DNA from: a virus
IMG/VR virus record: IMGVR_UViG_3300041404_000129
Span: 1-48,209 of that record
Direction: 5' to 3' (one strand)
DNA length: 48,209 nucleotides
Position numbers and translations under genes: made by a program. Every line of letters begins with the position of its first letter. Positions within the stretch are counted from its first letter, which is position 1. Positions 22,845 to 30,017 of the stretch are shown here, piece after piece. The notes under the pieces are model-generated. The model was not told where the DNA came from. It did no database searches and saw only the letters and a list, made by a program, of their open reading frames with translations.

Positions 22845-22921
22845 TGGCGGGGCCGGTAGGAATCGAACCTACCTCACCGGGTTTTGGAGACCCTGTCGCC
22901 GGCCTTGGATCATGCGACCCC
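22845..22921 (-). tRNA. tRNA-Trp (CCA)
   Basis: The 77-base gene runs from 22921 to 22845 on the minus strand. The acceptor GGGGTCG pairs with CGGCCCC (one G-T pair), followed by discriminator G and an encoded CCA. The T-arm is GTAGG-TTCGATT-CCTAC. The anticodon loop CTCCAAA (anticodon CCA, 22885-22887) equals that of bacterial tRNA-Trp. The anticodon stem has one A-G mismatch and the D-stem pairs poorly (T-A and T-G only), so folding may be unusual. Tryptophan is frequent in several phage proteins here. Confidence 0.8.
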
Positions 22922-22944
22922 GTTTGATCTCAAGGAACGAGAGC

Positions 22945-22967
22945 GCCCCGGCCGTACGTTCCGGGGC
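22945..22967. terminator. GC hairpin upstream of the tRNA
   Basis: GCCCCGG (22945-22951) and CCGGGGC (22961-22967) form a perfect 7-bp stem around nine bases. It lies between the promoter at 23078 and the tRNA. It may be an attenuator or a processing structure; there is no T-run. Confidence 0.35.
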
Positions 22968-23282
22968 TGCCGGACCCTTCGTGAATGGGCGACAGATCAT
23001 CCTCGATCCAGCATTCCTGTAACCGAGTGCCCAGCCAGTCTGTCAGGGCATCCACTAGAACCCGTCTCTCGCCACTTAATCTACATCAGCCGGAGCCGGA
23101 TGTCCAGCCCGCTTTGTTACACTTCATCAATTCGCTCGGCGGACCGAATTCCCCGTGCTACCCTCACGCGGAGCTTGAGAGGGAGGGAGGGGGAGTAGTT
23201 ACCCGCTAGACTCCGCCGACAGCGCTACGCTTCGCCTTCCCAGAGCGCGCCTCAACAGCGCTCTTAAAGATCCCCTCCTCGA
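22968..23282. other. gene-free stretch holding a promoter
   Basis: Apart from the promoter at 23078-23106 no gene is supported on either strand. With the tRNA region it makes the longest gap in the window (22706-23282). The plus strand has a purine-rich run (GAGGGAGGGAGGGGGAG, about 23180-23196) of unknown meaning. Confidence 0.5.
23078..23106 (-). promoter_or_regulatory. promoter for tRNA and following operon
   Basis: Reading the minus strand: TGGACA at 23106-23101, 17 bases, TAGATT at 23083-23078. The 10-mer GATGTAGATT at the -10 region is the same as at 16260. It would transcribe the hairpin, the tRNA-Trp and the genes from 22705 downward. Confidence 0.6.
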
Positions 23283-23711
23283 TCATTCGTCCGTGTCCGC
23301 AAGCAACTGGTCAATCGTGATCCCGACGTTGCCGGAATGCTCCACCCTCTGCTTGTACGCCGGAAGCAGGTGCGAGCCGCCCCACTTGATCGTGTCAACC
23401 ACCAACCGGTCGCGCTGCCACTCCCCCGTGGACCGCGGCCCGCGCCCCTCCGCCGTCTCCACCGCCTCATCCACGTACCCCTCGAATCGGACGATGCGCG
23501 CGCGGGCGTACCGGTCGGCTAGACCAGGAGGGGTATCATCTACCACCCATGCCAGGAAAGCGCCCTTGCTGGGCATGGGGTTGCCGTGCTGGTCGGGCTC
23601 TGAGCAGATCTTGCGTAGGCTCTCCCCTTCGGCGAGATGGTGCAGGATCTCGGTTACCTGCTCCTCGTCGTAGACGGTGGGGCGTCCTCGCTTCTTCGGC
23701 TGGTCGGTCAT
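23283..23711 (-). CDS. terminase small subunit
   Basis: A 142-residue protein of the Sf6-type small-terminase family. It has GRPTVYDEEQVTEILHHLAEGESLRKIC at residues about 9-36 (helix-turn-helix), PSKGAFLAWV, then LADRYARARIVRFEGYVDEA, and WQRDRLVVDTIKW near the C-terminal oligomer region. It recognises the packaging site and works with the large subunit. Unusually it lies 5.4 kb from that gene, at the end of the replication operon. ATGA overlap with the gene before it. Confidence 0.82.
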   Translation of the reverse strand: MTDQPKKRGRPTVYDEEQVTEILHHLAEGESLRKICSEPDQHGNPMPSKGAFLAWVVDDTPPGLADRYARARIVRFEGYVDEAVETAEGRGPRSTGEWQRDRLVVDTIKWGGSHLLPAYKQRVEHSGNVGITIDQLLADTDE

Positions 23712-23917
23712 CGGTCCTCCGGGATGCGGAGCCGCCCGCGGTCACCGATACAGAACTCGGCAGCCTTTGGACGGCGGCACAGGATGCCGCTCTCGCCGAT
23801 GGCGGTTACGCGCACCTCGACCCATGCTCCCGCCATGTGGCACTCGATGCAGTGCCCCGGCTCGATGCCGTTCTCCTCGCACCAGCGGGCGGCGCCTCGC
23901 TTTGGTCTCTTGCTCAT
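23708..23917 (-). CDS. small Cys-containing protein, unknown
   Basis: A 69-residue basic protein (MSKRPKRGAARWCEENGI...) with C..H.C..CH (PGHCIECHMAG) and a beta-rich end (VEVRVTAIGESGILCRR). Overlaps both neighbours by ATGA. It may bind a metal. Role unknown. Confidence 0.5.
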   Translation of the reverse strand: MSKRPKRGAARWCEENGIEPGHCIECHMAGAWVEVRVTAIGESGILCRRPKAAEFCIGDRGRLRIPEDR

Positions 23918-24768
23918 GCTGTCACCTCTCCGTCGTTGCCGTCGTCTCCGGCCAGGACGCGCCGCATCCATGCCCGCAAGGCTGCACGTTGCCCTCGCGA
24001 GGCACGGCGATACCCATGCTTGATCAGCGCGACCAGCGAAGGCGTCTGCCTCCAAGAATCGCCACTGCTGACCGGTTCCTCCGGGACTTCTGGCGTTGAT
24101 TCTACGCCAGCCAGCATGCGCTCTGCCTGCTCCAGCCGTTCCCGTCCTTGCGCCTGGACGCGGAGGATCGTCTCGACGGACACCCCGAGGGCGAGGGCTG
24201 CCTCTTCCGGGCTCCAGCATTCATCGAGCATGGCCAGCGCTGTCCGGCGTCGGCTGCTCGCCCTGGCTGCTTCCCATCCCGGCGGTTCCGCCTCCTTCAT
24301 GGTCACGATGCGCTTCTCCGACCGATCCCCGAAGATCCGGTCGAGCTCGGTCTGGAAGGGCTCGACGTCCACGACGTCCTTCACCGGCCATGGTTCATCG
24401 TCCGCCGTGTCGCGCAGCAGGGGCTGGTCAGCCGCGTACTTTAGCCGCTCCACCGCCTCCTCGACCTGCCGGCGGAGGTCTGCCTGCTCGCGGACGCGCC
24501 GCTGTACCAATCGGGCGCACTGCTGCTCTTGGTCTTGGTCGATGGCGTCGGCGATGGCGAGGAGGCCATCGCGCTCTTCGAGGCGAACCGCCGCTACCCC
24601 GGCGAGCTGCTCGATGTACTCCTCGATGCCGGCTACCCACTCCCGCAGTCGCTCCCCGAACCGGTGCGGCGGGGGCGGGTCGGTTGGTCTGTCGGCTTTC
24701 AAGTGCCGATCGGCCAGCTCCTCGGCGAATGGCCTCACTGCCCGGTAAAGCTTCTCGCGTCCGTTCAT
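23914..24768 (-). CDS. unknown protein with FGERLR module and HTH-like region
   Basis: A 284-residue, mostly helical protein. Residues about 35-100 contain RFGERLREWV...LLAIADAIDQD, the module shared with the protein at 19912. A later stretch, CWSPEEAALALGVSVETILRVQ, looks like a helix-turn-helix. Between them lie charged helices (LVQRRVREQADLRRQVEE). The start at 24768 has the leader AGGAGGATTGCG. It may be a DNA-binding accessory protein near the small terminase. Confidence 0.55.
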   Translation of the reverse strand: MNGREKLYRAVRPFAEELADRHLKADRPTDPPPPHRFGERLREWVAGIEEYIEQLAGVAAVRLEERDGLLAIADAIDQDQEQQCARLVQRRVREQADLRRQVEEAVERLKYAADQPLLRDTADDEPWPVKDVVDVEPFQTELDRIFGDRSEKRIVTMKEAEPPGWEAARASSRRRTALAMLDECWSPEEAALALGVSVETILRVQAQGRERLEQAERMLAGVESTPEVPEEPVSSGDSWRQTPSLVALIKHGYRRASRGQRAALRAWMRRVLAGDDGNDGEVTA

Positions 24769-24778
24769 CGCAATCCTC

Positions 24779-25465
24779 CTATCGATCGGCAAGCCCGATC
24801 AGCTTCGCCGCGGCAAGCTCCGGCGGAATGCCGTCTGCCACGCTCTCCTCGTACGTGTCCCACCAGTCCCATGAACGGGACATGGACAGGTCAATCAGGG
24901 CGCCCTCCAGGCTGGAAAGCAGGGCGTAGTCCGTGTCGTCCTCGTCGAAGATCTCGGCCCCGTGGCGCAGCTCGTGAGCTTCCCTGGCCACCGGGTCGGC
25001 GAGGTGCTCGGAGGCGATCTCGTTCCGCGCCTTGATCTCGTTCCACGGCCATCCGTGCTCGGCGAGATACCCCTCCGCCCTATCCAGCCATTCGTCGACC
25101 AGTCCCCACTCGGTCATGGTCTGCGCGATCGGTAGTCGGTAGCGGGTCCGGTAGACGAAGTCGAATTCGTCCTCCGTCTCGCCCTTCTCGCGGTTCCACC
25201 AGCCGACAAGATCGGCACCCGGCTCGACCGGTAGCGATTCCGCCTTCGCCCGCGCCACCGCGGGAATCTCCCGCCCGGCCTGATACTCGCGAGCATGCTC
25301 CACCGCCCGGCCACTCCGCGCCAGCACCTCGACTTCCCGCCGGAGGGAATCCGCAGGCGTCCGCGTCCGGCCGGCCAGATCGGCGAGATACGGTTCCCGC
25401 CTCAGCCAGTCCGGCATGCACGCCAGGAGGGCGCAGATGTAGCGGGCGGCGCCAGAGCGGCTCAT
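24779..25465 (-). CDS. unknown protein with winged-helix-like start
   Basis: A 228-residue protein. Residues 5-60 (YICALLACMPDWLRREPYLA, TPADSLRREVEVLARSG) resemble a small winged helix. The rest is acidic and Trp-containing (DLVGWWNREKGETEDEFDFV, EWLDRAEGYLAEHGWPW). ATGA overlap with the Lar-like gene. Not recognised further. Confidence 0.5.
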   Translation of the reverse strand: MSRSGAARYICALLACMPDWLRREPYLADLAGRTRTPADSLRREVEVLARSGRAVEHAREYQAGREIPAVARAKAESLPVEPGADLVGWWNREKGETEDEFDFVYRTRYRLPIAQTMTEWGLVDEWLDRAEGYLAEHGWPWNEIKARNEIASEHLADPVAREAHELRHGAEIFDEDDTDYALLSSLEGALIDLSMSRSWDWWDTYEESVADGIPPELAAAKLIGLADR

Positions 25466-25677
25466 GGCCGCCGATTCCACTTCTCGGTGAGCACATGTAT
25501 GGCGCCTTGCCGCATATCGATGTACCCCATCCCGGATACCCACCGACTCCCACGCTCTTCGAACCACACCGCGCATGCCGGGCACCCAACCTTCCAATCC
25601 GGAGGCGTCATCGACTCTCGATGGAAGGGAACGAGCGTTGCCACCCCTCCGCAGAATGGGCACGGTTTCAGGCTCAT
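25462..25677 (-). CDS. Lar-like restriction alleviation protein
   Basis: A 71-residue protein with CPFCGG at residues 5-10, a second CxxC (GCPAC), and the ending W-x-x-R (LTEKWNRR), the usual order of Lar-type phage zinc ribbons. The named founder (Rac prophage Lar) reduces type I restriction; most relatives are untested. TGATG overlap with the helicase stop. Confidence 0.6.
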   Translation of the reverse strand: MSLKPCPFCGGVATLVPFHRESMTPPDWKVGCPACAVWFEERGSRWVSGMGYIDMRQGAIHVLTEKWNRRP

Positions 25678-26951
25678 CAGCATTCCTCCGCATAGCTCTG
25701 CGTCTCCGGGTGATACCGGAGCGCGATCTTTTCGCCGACTGCCGTGCCGTTCATGCGGCACTTGAGCACCTTCAGCCACGTTCCCATGGGGTTCCGCCAT
25801 ACCGCGAAGAGGTTGCCGACGTCGTTCGCCAGCTTGATCCCGCCGGCGATGCACCCGAGGTCGGGCTCCCATGCGCTGTCCGTCTGCGCGCCCGCGTTCG
25901 TGGTCATGTGGGCAAGCAACAGCGTCGGGACCCGGAGTGACTTCACCAGCATGGCGACGTCGGTGCTCGCCTGATGAATCACCTCCCAATCCTTCGCGCC
26001 GGAGTAGGCTTGCCGGCGGACCCGGGCGATGTGGTCGATCGCGATGAGCCCGAGAGACCCGAGCCGCGCTCGCATCGTCTCCACCATGAGCCAGAGCTTT
26101 TCCGGTACCAAGATTCCGTCCTCGTACACGTGCATCCGGCCGGCCGTGGGGCTCCCCGCGATCCGGCGCGACGCCTCCAGGATGTCCTCGATCTGGAGCC
26201 GGTAGGCCATGGGCGCCCGGCACTCGGCGTGGACGAACCGCTCCCCGAGAAGCTGGCTCGGCATCTCGCCGGAGAACAACAATGAGTGGTGCCCTTGTTC
26301 CGCAATCAAGCGCCGAAAGTGCTCACATAGGGTACTTTTCCCGGTACCGGGGCCGGCAAGAATGCATGTCGTTTCCGGGTGCCATCCGCCGCGCATGATC
26401 CTGGTCAGGGCTGGAAAATCGTTGTAGGGGCTCAGCGGGATTGCCATGGCCCCTCCGGCTTGCGCGATCGCCACCTGATCCGCGATGAACGCCTGGGCAA
26501 TCTCGGCCATGCTGGTGACGCTGGCCGTGCCCTGCCCTTGTTGGCGTTGCTGGTGCCCCCTGACGATCCCGGACAGCGCGTCGCCGAGGTCACCCGGAGC
26601 GCAGGACCGGAACGCCCCCTCCACCTGCTCACGAAGGATGCGCGCTTCTTCGATGTCCGCCAGCTCGCCCAACCATGCCCGGCCCTGCGCCGGATCTCGC
26701 AACGTGGCGGTGAACCGCTCGCGCACCCATTCCAGGGGCACGCCTGCCGCGGCGGCCGTGTTCGTCAGCGGGAGCGAGCCGTCCGCCCGCGGGAAGACGA
26801 CATCCAGCCCAGCACCGGCCAGTCGCCTCCCCGCCTCCGTCGTCCGCCAGTGCTCCGCCGTGATCCCGATCTCCCGCGCCAGTCCCGGCCAGCGAAACAA
26901 GCTCTGGAGCGCCATCTGCTCGACCAATTCTCTTCTGTCATCCTGTTGCAT
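25677..26951 (-). CDS. DnaB-like replicative helicase
   Basis: A 424-residue protein with a helical N-terminal domain (about 1-130) and a RecA-type motor. Walker A is GPGTGKST at 200-207; Walker B is LIAIDHI at 302-308. SGEMP (about 227-231) and LLLAHM are further DnaB-type motifs, and the C-terminal region MNGTAVGEKIALRYHPETQSY fits the family's end. It unwinds DNA at the phage fork. The leader AGGAGGTATTTTGCG precedes the ATG. It is encoded with the exonuclease and initiator genes. Confidence 0.9.
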   Translation of the reverse strand: MQQDDRRELVEQMALQSLFRWPGLAREIGITAEHWRTTEAGRRLAGAGLDVVFPRADGSLPLTNTAAAAGVPLEWVRERFTATLRDPAQGRAWLGELADIEEARILREQVEGAFRSCAPGDLGDALSGIVRGHQQRQQGQGTASVTSMAEIAQAFIADQVAIAQAGGAMAIPLSPYNDFPALTRIMRGGWHPETTCILAGPGTGKSTLCEHFRRLIAEQGHHSLLFSGEMPSQLLGERFVHAECRAPMAYRLQIEDILEASRRIAGSPTAGRMHVYEDGILVPEKLWLMVETMRARLGSLGLIAIDHIARVRRQAYSGAKDWEVIHQASTDVAMLVKSLRVPTLLLAHMTTNAGAQTDSAWEPDLGCIAGGIKLANDVGNLFAVWRNPMGTWLKVLKCRMNGTAVGEKIALRYHPETQSYAEEC

Positions 26952-26974
26952 CGCAAAATACCTCCTTTTTCATG

Positions 26975-27256
26975 TCATTTATCCCTGCGCGAGCCGGTTG
27001 CCAGAATCTCGCGCAGAACCGTAAGCCAGAAAACTTTCAAAGCGCGTCGGAGGCGCCGAAATTCACCGGCAGTGGTGCTCCGTCCATGGGGTGCTCGATC
27101 CGCCATCAGCTCGACAATTCCCGGGCGGTCGTCGGTCATAACGATGATGGGGTCTCCCGCGTTGACGCCTCTGCTTTCGCCGTCCAGTCCTCTCGCGGAA
27201 TTTCCGGCCACCCCATGAAACCGCGCCAGCTCTACGCACATCTCGAAATCGGTCAT
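26975..27256 (-). CDS. small protein between exonuclease and helicase
   Basis: A 93-residue protein with a beta-like centre (DPIIVMTDDRPGIVELM) and a basic helical end (RRLRRALKVFWLTVLREIL). It begins right after the exonuclease stop (TGAATG). Unrecognised; the basic end could contact DNA. Confidence 0.5.
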   Translation of the reverse strand: MTDFEMCVELARFHGVAGNSARGLDGESRGVNAGDPIIVMTDDRPGIVELMADRAPHGRSTTAGEFRRLRRALKVFWLTVLREILATGSRRDK

Positions 27257-28015
27257 TCAATCCTCCGGAATACGGCAGGCGGGAAGGTCAAGCCCCGGCA
27301 ACGGGACATCCGCGCGGAGCGTGGTCAGGGTCAGCATGAGATCGAATGTCTTCCGGTCTACGGCTCCGCTTTCGAGGATCGCGCCCGTGGTCAGGTGCTC
27401 CGCCATGATCTTCTGCGCCTTCACCGGCCCGACGCCCTGGCACCCGGGGATGTTGTCCCCTGGCTCGCCTACCAGGGCTTTCCATGTGGCGACCCGCGCG
27501 GGAGTGCACCCGGGGAACTTGGTCGCGATCCACTCAGCATCCCGCCGGATGAAGCGCGGGCAGTCCTTCGCGCCCGGCTGGTAGATCGCGGCGCGGTCGG
27601 CGAGCGCCAGCAAGTCGGAATCGCTGGACAGGACGGACACCGGCAGGCCGGCCGCGTGCGCCATCGCCGTGCACGTCGCGACGACATCGTCCGCCTCGTG
27701 TCCGGCAGCGTCCACGCATCGCCACCCACCCGAAGCCATCCAGTCACAGAACAGCGCGCCCCACCGGGAGGACGTGTCGCTCCCGCCTCGGTGTGCCTTG
27801 TAGGCCGGGAAGATCTCCCTCCGCCACGTGTTCGGCCGGTCGAAGCAGATCACCGCCAGAGAGGCGCCTGCCATCGTCGCGACCTCGCGCACGGCCTTCT
27901 CGGCCGCCTTCAGGACCCCGAGCATTGCCGCCTCCGATGCGTACTGGCTCTCCTTGCCGAGTATCCCGAACACGTACCGGGTGATCACGTTCGTGCCGTC
28001 TACCAGCAGAATCAT
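27257..28015 (-). CDS. 5'-3' exonuclease / flap endonuclease
   Basis: A 252-residue PIN-like nuclease of the T5 D15 and RNase H type. Metal-binding acids: D6 (LLVDGTN), D59 (VICFDRP), E107/D109/D110 (HEADD), D132/D134 (SSDSD). The helical arch signature REIFPAYKAHR lies at 66-76 and the DNA-binding helix-hairpin-helix at 184-200 (GEPGDNIPGCQGVGPVKA). It removes RNA primers or 5' flaps during replication. ATGA overlap with the initiator. Confidence 0.9.
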   Translation of the reverse strand: MILLVDGTNVITRYVFGILGKESQYASEAAMLGVLKAAEKAVREVATMAGASLAVICFDRPNTWRREIFPAYKAHRGGSDTSSRWGALFCDWMASGGWRCVDAAGHEADDVVATCTAMAHAAGLPVSVLSSDSDLLALADRAAIYQPGAKDCPRFIRRDAEWIATKFPGCTPARVATWKALVGEPGDNIPGCQGVGPVKAQKIMAEHLTTGAILESGAVDRKTFDLMLTLTTLRADVPLPGLDLPACRIPED

Positions 28016-29055
28016 GACGCGGGCGCCTCCAAGTCGAACAGCGTTGAGGGGATCGGCGGCCGGACCGCGGGCGGAGCCGCGTCCTGCGGCGGCTCGTCGC
28101 CCGGGTACGGCCCCCACTCCGCCGGCCAGTTCTCCGCGCACATCGGCCACGGTCCCCACCGAGGAATCCAGCCGGCCTGCGAGACGACCGTCCCGTCCGG
28201 CGCTCGGCAGGTCCAGACGCGCTTCCCGTTCGGCAGGTCCAGGATCTCGGGGCGCATGCGGAGGGCAGGAGATGGTGGCGCCGGTTGCGGCGATGAGGCC
28301 GGAGCCGACGCGGGTTCATCGTGCCAGCCATCCGCATTGATCCACGTGGCGGGGTGCGGAATGAATGCGCCGCCGTCCTTCTGCCACTCGCGGGAGGACT
28401 TCAGTCTCTCCAGACGTGCCAGAAGTTCCGGTAAGACAGGGAGCCTGTTCTCCTTCTTCGCCTTGTCCCAGGCTGCACGTGCTGCCCGTTTCGCTTTTTT
28501 GTTCGGATATGCAGGCCAGAAGGCTTTCTCGAAGTCCTCATCCTCTGCATGTGCCGTCTCTCGCGTGCGTACGCGCGCGGTGGGTGGGTGGGAGGGGGTA
28601 TTAATGGGTGTAGGGTGTAGGGTGTAGGGTGTGGCGGACAATGACCGGTCACTGTCCATCCGCTGACTAGTCACTGACTGGTCAGCGGATGGAGTGTGGA
28701 CGGTCATTGCCTTGCCGCTGGCGTTCCGCTGGTCCTCTCGTGTTCGCCGTTTCCTGACGTATGCGGGAGCGTGCACCCAGAAATCATGTATCGCCAGAAG
28801 CCCACCGTCTGTGTACTCGATAAACCCGGGACGGCCCGGTCCTCCCGCTTCCAGGAGGGCCTTGCAGAGATCGCCGGATGGGCCTCTCCAGCGAGCGGCT
28901 GCCTCCACGTCGATGGCATCCCCTATCACCGGTTCTCCGCTCTTGTAAGCGGACTGCCAGAGAAGCTCTAGATGACCGAGTGCAAGGGCGTCGCTCCCGA
29001 GCATCGCGGCCAGCCGCAGAAACTTCCGATGGTCAAGCAGTGTCTCACGCGCCAC
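28012..29055 (-). CDS. replication initiator-like protein, origin in gene
   Basis: A 347-residue protein. The N-terminal domain (about 1-95: LLDHRKFLRLAAMLGSDALA, then LCKALLEAG) looks like the winged helix found in phage initiators. Residues about 115-165 are a low-complexity linker. A second domain follows with FWPAYPNKKAKRAARAAW and GAFIPHPATWINADGWHDE, a pattern frequent in phage replication proteins. Its gene carries tandem repeats and a large dyad in the linker region, recalling lambda O, whose gene contains the origin. GTG start; overlaps the previous gene by 11 bases. Confidence 0.75.
   Translation of the reverse strand: MARETLLDHRKFLRLAAMLGSDALALGHLELLWQSAYKSGEPVIGDAIDVEAAARWRGPSGDLCKALLEAGGPGRPGFIEYTDGGLLAIHDFWVHAPAYVRKRRTREDQRNASGKAMTVHTPSADQSVTSQRMDSDRSLSATPYTLHPTPINTPSHPPTARVRTRETAHAEDEDFEKAFWPAYPNKKAKRAARAAWDKAKKENRLPVLPELLARLERLKSSREWQKDGGAFIPHPATWINADGWHDEPASAPASSPQPAPPSPALRMRPEILDLPNGKRVWTCRAPDGTVVSQAGWIPRWGPWPMCAENWPAEWGPYPGDEPPQDAAPPAVRPPIPSTLFDLEAPAS
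28582..28709. other. putative replication origin: G-tracts, 7-bp repeats, large dyad
   Basis: Three elements lie side by side in the initiator gene. (1) A G-quadruplex motif GGGTGGGTGGGAGGGGG at 28582-28598 on the plus strand. (2) A 7-bp repeat GGGTGTA, three full copies plus six bases, at 28606-28632. (3) A 71-bp dyad with three nested arm pairs around one centre (28674): CAATGACCG/CGGTCATTG, TCCATCCGCTGAC/GTCAGCGGATGGA and AGTCA/TGACT. Function as an origin is inferred from structure and place. Confidence 0.6.
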
Positions 29056-29305
29056 TCGGACGCCCCCCGAGTAGGAGGTTCCACCCGAGCCCCGAGCGGG
29101 CCTCGATGTGCTCTTCTTCGATCAGTTCTGAGAGAGCAGCATCGGTCTGCTTGTAGCTGAGCTTTACCCGGCGAGCGAGAGCCTCCGTCGTCATGAACAC
29201 TTGGCCATCCTCGGAAAGAGCTATCAAGCAGAACCAGAGATACTTGGCGTTGGTACTGCATTCCATGATCGGGTAGTCGAAGATACACGGTCCGGGCTCA
29301 AACAC
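29045..29305 (-). CDS. small DNA-binding-like protein upstream of initiator
   Basis: An 86-residue protein with a helix-turn-helix look: AKYLWFCLIALSEDGQVFMT, TEALARRVKLSYKQTDAAL, ELIEEEHIEARSG. GTG start at 29305 just after the RHH gene stop, with GAGGG upstream. It may bind DNA near the origin or act as a helicase loader; neither is shown. Confidence 0.5.
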   Translation of the reverse strand: MFEPGPCIFDYPIMECSTNAKYLWFCLIALSEDGQVFMTTEALARRVKLSYKQTDAALSELIEEEHIEARSGLGWNLLLGGRPSGA

Positions 29306-29309
29306 GGCG

Positions 29310-29516
29310 TCAGCCCTCGACTCGGTTTTCGACAACCCCAGGAAGCAGGCCGAGCACGACCGCAAGCTGCCGGCGAGCATAGGCCCCGAGAGGCTCGTTA
29401 CGTTCGCCCGCGCGCTTCCGGAGGGCATCATGAAGCTCATCCGAGACCGTCAGTGAGATGAAACGCCGGCCGTACGTGGGGTCATCAAAGCGAGGCGGTG
29501 CCACGGCATCCTTCAT
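29310..29516 (-). CDS. ribbon-helix-helix (CopG-like) protein
   Basis: A 68-residue protein. The strand RRFISLTVSDELHDALRKRAGE (residues about 17-38) plus the helix GAYARRQLAVVLGLL fit an RHH fold. Such dimers bind short repeats and often repress their own promoter. It is the first gene after the promoter at 29555, so it probably controls the replication operon. GGAGGG is eight bases before the ATG. Confidence 0.7.
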   Translation of the reverse strand: MKDAVAPPRFDDPTYGRRFISLTVSDELHDALRKRAGERNEPLGAYARRQLAVVLGLLPGVVENRVEG

Positions 29517-29554
29517 CAGGAGTCCCTCCGGGAGTTACTGCTGTTTGTGACCTA

Positions 29555-29583
29555 ATTATGACAGGTATCGAGCCGGCGGTCAA
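29555..29583 (-). promoter_or_regulatory. promoter of the replication operon
   Basis: Reading the minus strand: TTGACC (29583-29578), 17 bases, CATAAT (29560-29555) with an extended TGT just before it. GCCGGC, a 6-bp palindrome, abuts the -35 box (29577-29572) and may be an operator. The stop codon of the HNH gene (29582-29580) is the TGA within the -35 box. Confidence 0.7.
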
Positions 29584-30017
29584 GCCCGCGCCGATGGCCC
29601 GAGCACAGCGCCGAACCGCGGCCACGGGCGGGTTGATCCGGGCAGAAACCGCCCGCGCTCGTCACGCAGGCGATACAGGACCGTGGCCCACGCATGCAGC
29701 CGGCCGTGAAACTCCGCGAGCAGCACGGCGAGATTCTCCGGTGCGTCGTTCCCTCGGTCGCCGTCCTCATGGTGCACGTGTTCGTCCGTCCGCAGCGGCT
29801 CCCCTGTGGTCACCATGACCGTGTACCGGCTGAGCCACTGCCAGCCGCCGCTGTTCGCCAGGGGAGGCACCCAGAAGGTGCGCGCCACGCCCTTGCGAAC
29901 ACGGACGCGCACCTCCCGCCACCCGTCCACCGGCACCGCGGACCGCCCGAGCCAGATCCGCGCACGGCCTCGGGAATCCCGCCGCACGGAGCCGACTCGG
30001 TCAGCCGCCCGCGGCAT
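29580..30017 (-). CDS. HNH endonuclease
   Basis: A 145-residue protein with an HNH core: TDEHVHHEDGDRGNDAPENL at residues 78-96 (H82/H83, N90, N95) and a final EFHGRLH (H104, H108). A beta-rich N-terminal part precedes it. It could be a homing-type or accessory nuclease. It follows the PAPS-reductase gene with a 17-base overlap and has GGAG seven bases upstream, so it may belong to the IbrA/B-like cassette. Confidence 0.75.
   Translation of the reverse strand: MPRAADRVGSVRRDSRGRARIWLGRSAVPVDGWREVRVRVRKGVARTFWVPPLANSGGWQWLSRYTVMVTTGEPLRTDEHVHHEDGDRGNDAPENLAVLLAEFHGRLHAWATVLYRLRDERGRFLPGSTRPWPRFGAVLGPSARA

Noticed and set aside
22884-23198. Plus-strand frame across the tRNA and promoter region
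   Set aside because: Starts inside the antisense of the tRNA, lacks a ribosome site, and has Ser/Arg-rich random-like sequence.
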